Positions 61,252 to 64,000 of a stretch of DNA of 64,000 nucleotides are shown piece after piece. Origin of the DNA: SFWF01 sp045591645. Lineage in GTDB: Bacteria > Bacillota > Clostridia > Oscillospirales > Acutalibacteraceae. A program made the position numbers and the translations under genes. Below the pieces are notes generated by a model. It was not told where the DNA came from. It did not search any database and was given only the letters and a program-made list of their open reading frames with translations. Location of the stretch: assembly GCA_045591645.1 (NCBI GenBank), contig JAZNTG010000079.1, positions 1-64,000 on the forward strand. The letters are read 5' to 3'. Position 1 is the first letter of the stretch, and each line of letters starts with the position of its first letter.

Positions 61252-62373
61252 CTAAATAGCGGTGAACTCGCTTCCCTCTTTTCTAAGATATTTGCTTATC
61301 ATTATTAGACTGCCTATAAGTCCTGACACTATTCCGATTCCGAGCGAAACCAAAAACAGCGGGAGTAAGGCCGATGAAAAGCTTATTACGGTCAGCGTAC
61401 CGAGAGAGGACGCTATTGTTTGTCCAACGATCCTATAACAGAAATAGATAAGACCCAAAGATATCAGTGAGGAAATAATGCCGATACACATTCCCTCGAT
61501 AACAAACGGTAATCTGATAAACGAATTGGTTGCTCCGACCGCCTTCATAATGCCGATCTCAAGCTTTCTTGTGTACATCGTTACTCTGATAGTATTAGAT
61601 ACTATTACAAGAGAGATAACAAGAAGTATTGCTATTATCCAAACACCGGCGACTGCAACACCGTTTTTAATGGTATTGATCTTCTTAGCAAGATCAGAAA
61701 AAGACTGTGTCTGTGAAACGCCTTCAGTTTCATTTATAGCTTCTAAGGTTTGGTCAAAATAAGCCATATCCGAAAGTGTTATTCTGGCACCAGACTGAAG
61801 CGGATTACCATATGAATCGAAGAAGGAAAATAGCTCATCCTGACCTTCGAATCTGTCCTCTTTAAGCTCTTTCAAGCCATCTTCGCTAGATATATACTCA
61901 ACCTTCGCAACATTGTCTATCTCTCTAAGCTTATCACAAAGAGCGAGTGCCTCCTCTTCATTGTGGATAAGGTAAGCATCATCGGGAATATCGCTATCCT
62001 TCTGCGGTTCTGACTCGGTACCCGAGGAGGTATCCTTATCAGAAGCAGGCACAGAGGACTGATTATCCTCGCTACCGTTGACAGCAGAGCTGGTTAAATC
62101 AGAGGCTGTGTATGACGAAGCATCAATGCTGCTGAGTTTATCAGCCTCACTTCCGTAAAGCACAGAATTCTTGTCATTGAAATATGCCATAATGACATTT
62201 TCTTGCTCAAGATTTCCCATAACCTCGTTAATATTCATAGAAAGCAACATTGCAAGTCCGATTATGACCATACAAGCTACAAGAACACCGACGGAAGCTA
62301 AGGTCATAAGTCGGTTTGCCCAAAGATTTTTAATACCTTCACCTGTGAGGTAGCGTACGCTTCTTAGCTTCAT
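61252..62373 (-). CDS. ftsX: Cell division permease FtsX
   Basis: A 373-residue four-helix membrane protein of the FtsEX complex. Helix 1 is near residues 22-45, the large extracellular domain follows, and helices 2-4 lie between about 235 and 360. A Ser/Asp/Glu-rich insertion of about 60 residues (roughly 70-130, SVLYGSEADK to SDIPDDAY) lengthens the extracellular domain, which in homologues contacts the peptidoglycan hydrolase. It overlaps ftsE by 4 bp. Confidence 0.93.
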   Translation of the reverse strand: MKLRSVRYLTGEGIKNLWANRLMTLASVGVLVACMVIIGLAMLLSMNINEVMGNLEQENVIMAYFNDKNSVLYGSEADKLSSIDASSYTASDLTSSAVNGSEDNQSSVPASDKDTSSGTESEPQKDSDIPDDAYLIHNEEEALALCDKLREIDNVAKVEYISSEDGLKELKEDRFEGQDELFSFFDSYGNPLQSGARITLSDMAYFDQTLEAINETEGVSQTQSFSDLAKKINTIKNGVAVAGVWIIAILLVISLVIVSNTIRVTMYTRKLEIGIMKAVGATNSFIRLPFVIEGMCIGIISSLISLGLIYFCYRIVGQTIASSLGTLTVISFSSALLPLFLVSLGIGIVSGLIGSLIMISKYLRKEGSEFTAI

Positions 62374-63089
62374 ATCATGCCACCTCCTGCGGGATTATCT
62401 GCGACTATTTTTCCGTCCTCAAGCATTATTACTCGGTGGTGAAAATCGCGGACAAGGTTATGGTCGTGCGTTACCATAAGAACCGTAGTACCCTTTTTAT
62501 TGATCTCCGTAAGCCTTGATACGATCTCATAAGATAGATTGGGGTCTACGTTTCCTGTAGGCTCGTCCGCTATTATCAGACTGGGTTTGTTAACAAGAGC
62601 GCGGGCAAGTCCGACTCGCTGCTGCTCACCGCCAGAAAGCTGGTTCGGCATAGAACGTGCCTTGTTTCCAAGACCAACCATACTGAGAACATCTGCGACG
62701 TCCTTACGGATCTGCCTTGACGGAGCTCCTATAACCCTCATCGCAAATGCAACATTATCAAATACGTTCATATTGGGAATTAATCTGAAATCCTGAAAAA
62801 CGATTCCCATAGTTCTGCGAAGATGCGGAATATCCTTCTTTTTAACCTTCATAAGGTCATAGCCGTTTACAGTAAGATGTCCTGTATTAGCCTGCTCCTC
62901 GCGAACGATAAGCTTCATAAAGGTACTTTTTCCGGCACCCGATGCACCTACGACAAAGACAAATTCTCCTTGATTAATACTAATATTTACATCGTCAAGG
63001 GCGTGCGTACCGGTTTTATAAGTCTTGGAAACACCTTTAAACTCGATGATAGGTTTTTCGATGCTTCGAATATCGGTTCCGTTAATCAT
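62370..63089 (-). CDS. ftsE: Cell division ATPase FtsE
   Basis: A 239-residue ABC ATPase that powers FtsX to switch on septal hydrolases. Walker A GASGAGKST at residues 48-56, signature LSGGEQQR, Walker B LIIADEPTGNVDP and the switch His in VTHDHN are intact. AAAGGGCAATT precedes the ATG. Operon ftsE-ftsX-M23 hydrolase. Confidence 0.96.
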   Translation of the reverse strand: MINGTDIRSIEKPIIEFKGVSKTYKTGTHALDDVNISINQGEFVFVVGASGAGKSTFMKLIVREEQANTGHLTVNGYDLMKVKKKDIPHLRRTMGIVFQDFRLIPNMNVFDNVAFAMRVIGAPSRQIRKDVADVLSMVGLGNKARSMPNQLSGGEQQRVGLARALVNKPSLIIADEPTGNVDPNLSYEIVSRLTEINKKGTTVLMVTHDHNLVRDFHHRVIMLEDGKIVADNPAGGGMI

Positions 63090-63103
63090 AATTGCCCTTT
63101 CTT

Positions 63104-64000
63104 TTAAAATTTGATAGGATTAGCCTGAAGATATTTATTGACCATTAACGCAATTTTAAAAACGATTGCCTGATCGAACTCACGAAGATCGAGTCCTGTA
63201 ATTCTCTTGATTTTTTCAAGTCTGTAAACGAGAGTATTTCTGTGAACAAAAAGCTTACGTGAAGTCTCGGATACATTAAGATTGTTTTCAAAGAACTTTT
63301 GTATTGTGGAAAGAGTTTCCTGATCAAGACTCTGAATAGAACCGCGCTTGAAAACCTCGCGAAGAAAGGTCTCACAGAGCGTTGTAGGTAGCTGATAGAT
63401 AAGTCTTGCAATACCTAGATTATCGTAACTGACGATAATCTTATCGGTATCAAATACCTTTCCTACCTCCAAAGCTGCCTGAGCCTCTTTGAAGGACTTT
63501 GCAAGATCTTTAATGGAATCAACAGTTGTGCCGATTCCAACAGCAACGTGAGTATAGAACTCCCCTGAAAGAGTATCTGCGATCGACATTGCAAGCTTTT
63601 CGATATGTTTAGCCTCAATACTCGACTTGGTTTCTTTTATCAGAGCGATGTCGGTTTCGGTTATATTGATAACAAAATCCTTGGTCTTGTCCGGAAAAAG
63701 ATTTTGTATAATATCGTATACAACTACATCACTGTGCTCCAAGGTTCTGATGATAAGTACAGTACGGCTTACATCGTTATTGAAGTGAAGCTCGCGAGAC
63801 TTGAGATAAATATCACCCGGCAATATGTTTTCAAGAATAACATTCTTAATAAAGTTGCTTCGATCATATTTTTCATCATAGTAGAATTTAATATTTGAAA
63901 AAGCTATAGAAAGCAACGTACAGTATTTTTCAGAAACAGGATCCTCACCCTGAACAAAAACATAATAGTCGGAGATCTGAGTGCTTCCAATAGCTTTAAA
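63104..64000 (-). CDS. PucR/CdaR-type transcriptional regulator (5' end outside window)
   Basis: The frame is open to the right edge, so the N-terminus is missing; at least 298 residues are present. The C-terminal helix-turn-helix (FFENNLNVSETSRKLFVHRNTLVYRLEKI) is the PucR/HTH_30 type, preceded by a GGDEF-like helical domain (HVAVGIGTTVDSIKDLAKSFKEAQAALEVG). Regulators of this class often sense small carbon compounds (sugar diacids, purines), but no target is adjacent; it ends 14 bp before ftsE, which may be chance. Confidence 0.85.
   Translation of the reverse strand, partial: FKAIGSTQISDYYVFVQGEDPVSEKYCTLLSIAFSNIKFYYDEKYDRSNFIKNVILENILPGDIYLKSRELHFNNDVSRTVLIIRTLEHSDVVVYDIIQNLFPDKTKDFVINITETDIALIKETKSSIEAKHIEKLAMSIADTLSGEFYTHVAVGIGTTVDSIKDLAKSFKEAQAALEVGKVFDTDKIIVSYDNLGIARLIYQLPTTLCETFLREVFKRGSIQSLDQETLSTIQKFFENNLNVSETSRKLFVHRNTLVYRLEKIKRITGLDLREFDQAIVFKIALMVNKYLQANPIKF

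Overview
The window looks like chromosome from a spore-forming, moderately low-GC Firmicute of class Clostridia, most likely an Oscillospiraceae/Ruminococcaceae relative; the family placement is inference from gene content and style. Support comes from spoIIGA-sigE with two Spo0A-box-like sites upstream, a SpoIVFB-like M50 protease, the cdaA-cdaR pair, the smc-ftsY-rnc-plsX and dprA-topA-trmFO blocks, S-box and RFN riboswitches, and consistent extended Shine-Dalgarno sites. Coding density is high and most genes lie on the minus strand. I see no IS element, CRISPR array or intact prophage. The only recombinase is a tyrosine recombinase tail at the left edge.

Layout. 1-2.1 kb: end of a tyrosine recombinase, then the beta and gamma subunits of a sodium-pumping decarboxylase. 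2.1-8.2 kb: galactokinase, acetate kinase, tmcAL, uvrC and a small lipoprotein. 8.3-12.9 kb: aconitase and isocitrate dehydrogenase (+) converge on citrate synthase (-), giving the oxidative half of the TCA cycle towards 2-oxoglutarate. 12.9-13.4 kb: tRNA-Lys beside an 88-bp direct repeat that copies its 3' end and terminator. 13.4-30.8 kb: a nearly gapless minus-strand run of 15 housekeeping genes (rRNA/tRNA methylase, dprA, topA, trmFO, plsX, rnc, radical SAM, smc, ftsY, rdgB, yhbY, nadD, yqeK, rsfS, leuS). 30.8-32.2 kb: infC-rpmI-rplT with an attenuated leader and an apparent ATC start. 32.2-41.8 kb: an MreB paralogue, comF, recD2, cdaA-cdaR, a cysteine-desulfurase-like enzyme with a Se/S-carrier-like protein, degV and a MarR regulator. 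41.8-49.4 kb: paired radical SAM proteins, M50 protease, YgiQ, a beta-CASP nuclease and a frameshifted LOG-family gene. 49.4-52.3 kb: metK under a SAM-I riboswitch, ribU under an FMN riboswitch, and small membrane or unknown genes. 52.3-55.2 kb: sigE-spoIIGA, then a repeat-rich stretch with two small genes. 55.2-55.7 kb: tRNAs Val-Asp-Phe-Gly-Cys. 55.7-64 kb: hslO, methyltransferase, yerC, a VanZ fusion, an S41 protease, then the ftsE-ftsX-EnvC-like peptidoglycan hydrolase module and a PucR-type regulator cut by the right edge.

How the genes work together: the clearest modules are ftsEX with its M23 hydrolase (septal wall cleavage), cdaA-cdaR (c-di-AMP synthesis and control), spoIIGA-sigE (mother-cell sigma factor and its protease), the co-directional translation/segregation block, and the citrate-to-2-oxoglutarate enzymes. 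I found no clearly new defence or biosynthetic system. The most unusual signals are a LOG-family gene split by an apparent one-base deletion, a VanZ fusion with an internal ribosome-binding site, the infC start and leader, foldback repeat elements near 54-55 kb, the tRNA-Lys repeat, and a Ser/Asp-rich insertion in the extracellular domain of FtsX. Start codons were reassigned where an internal Shine-Dalgarno site decided the matter; TTG starts are common here.
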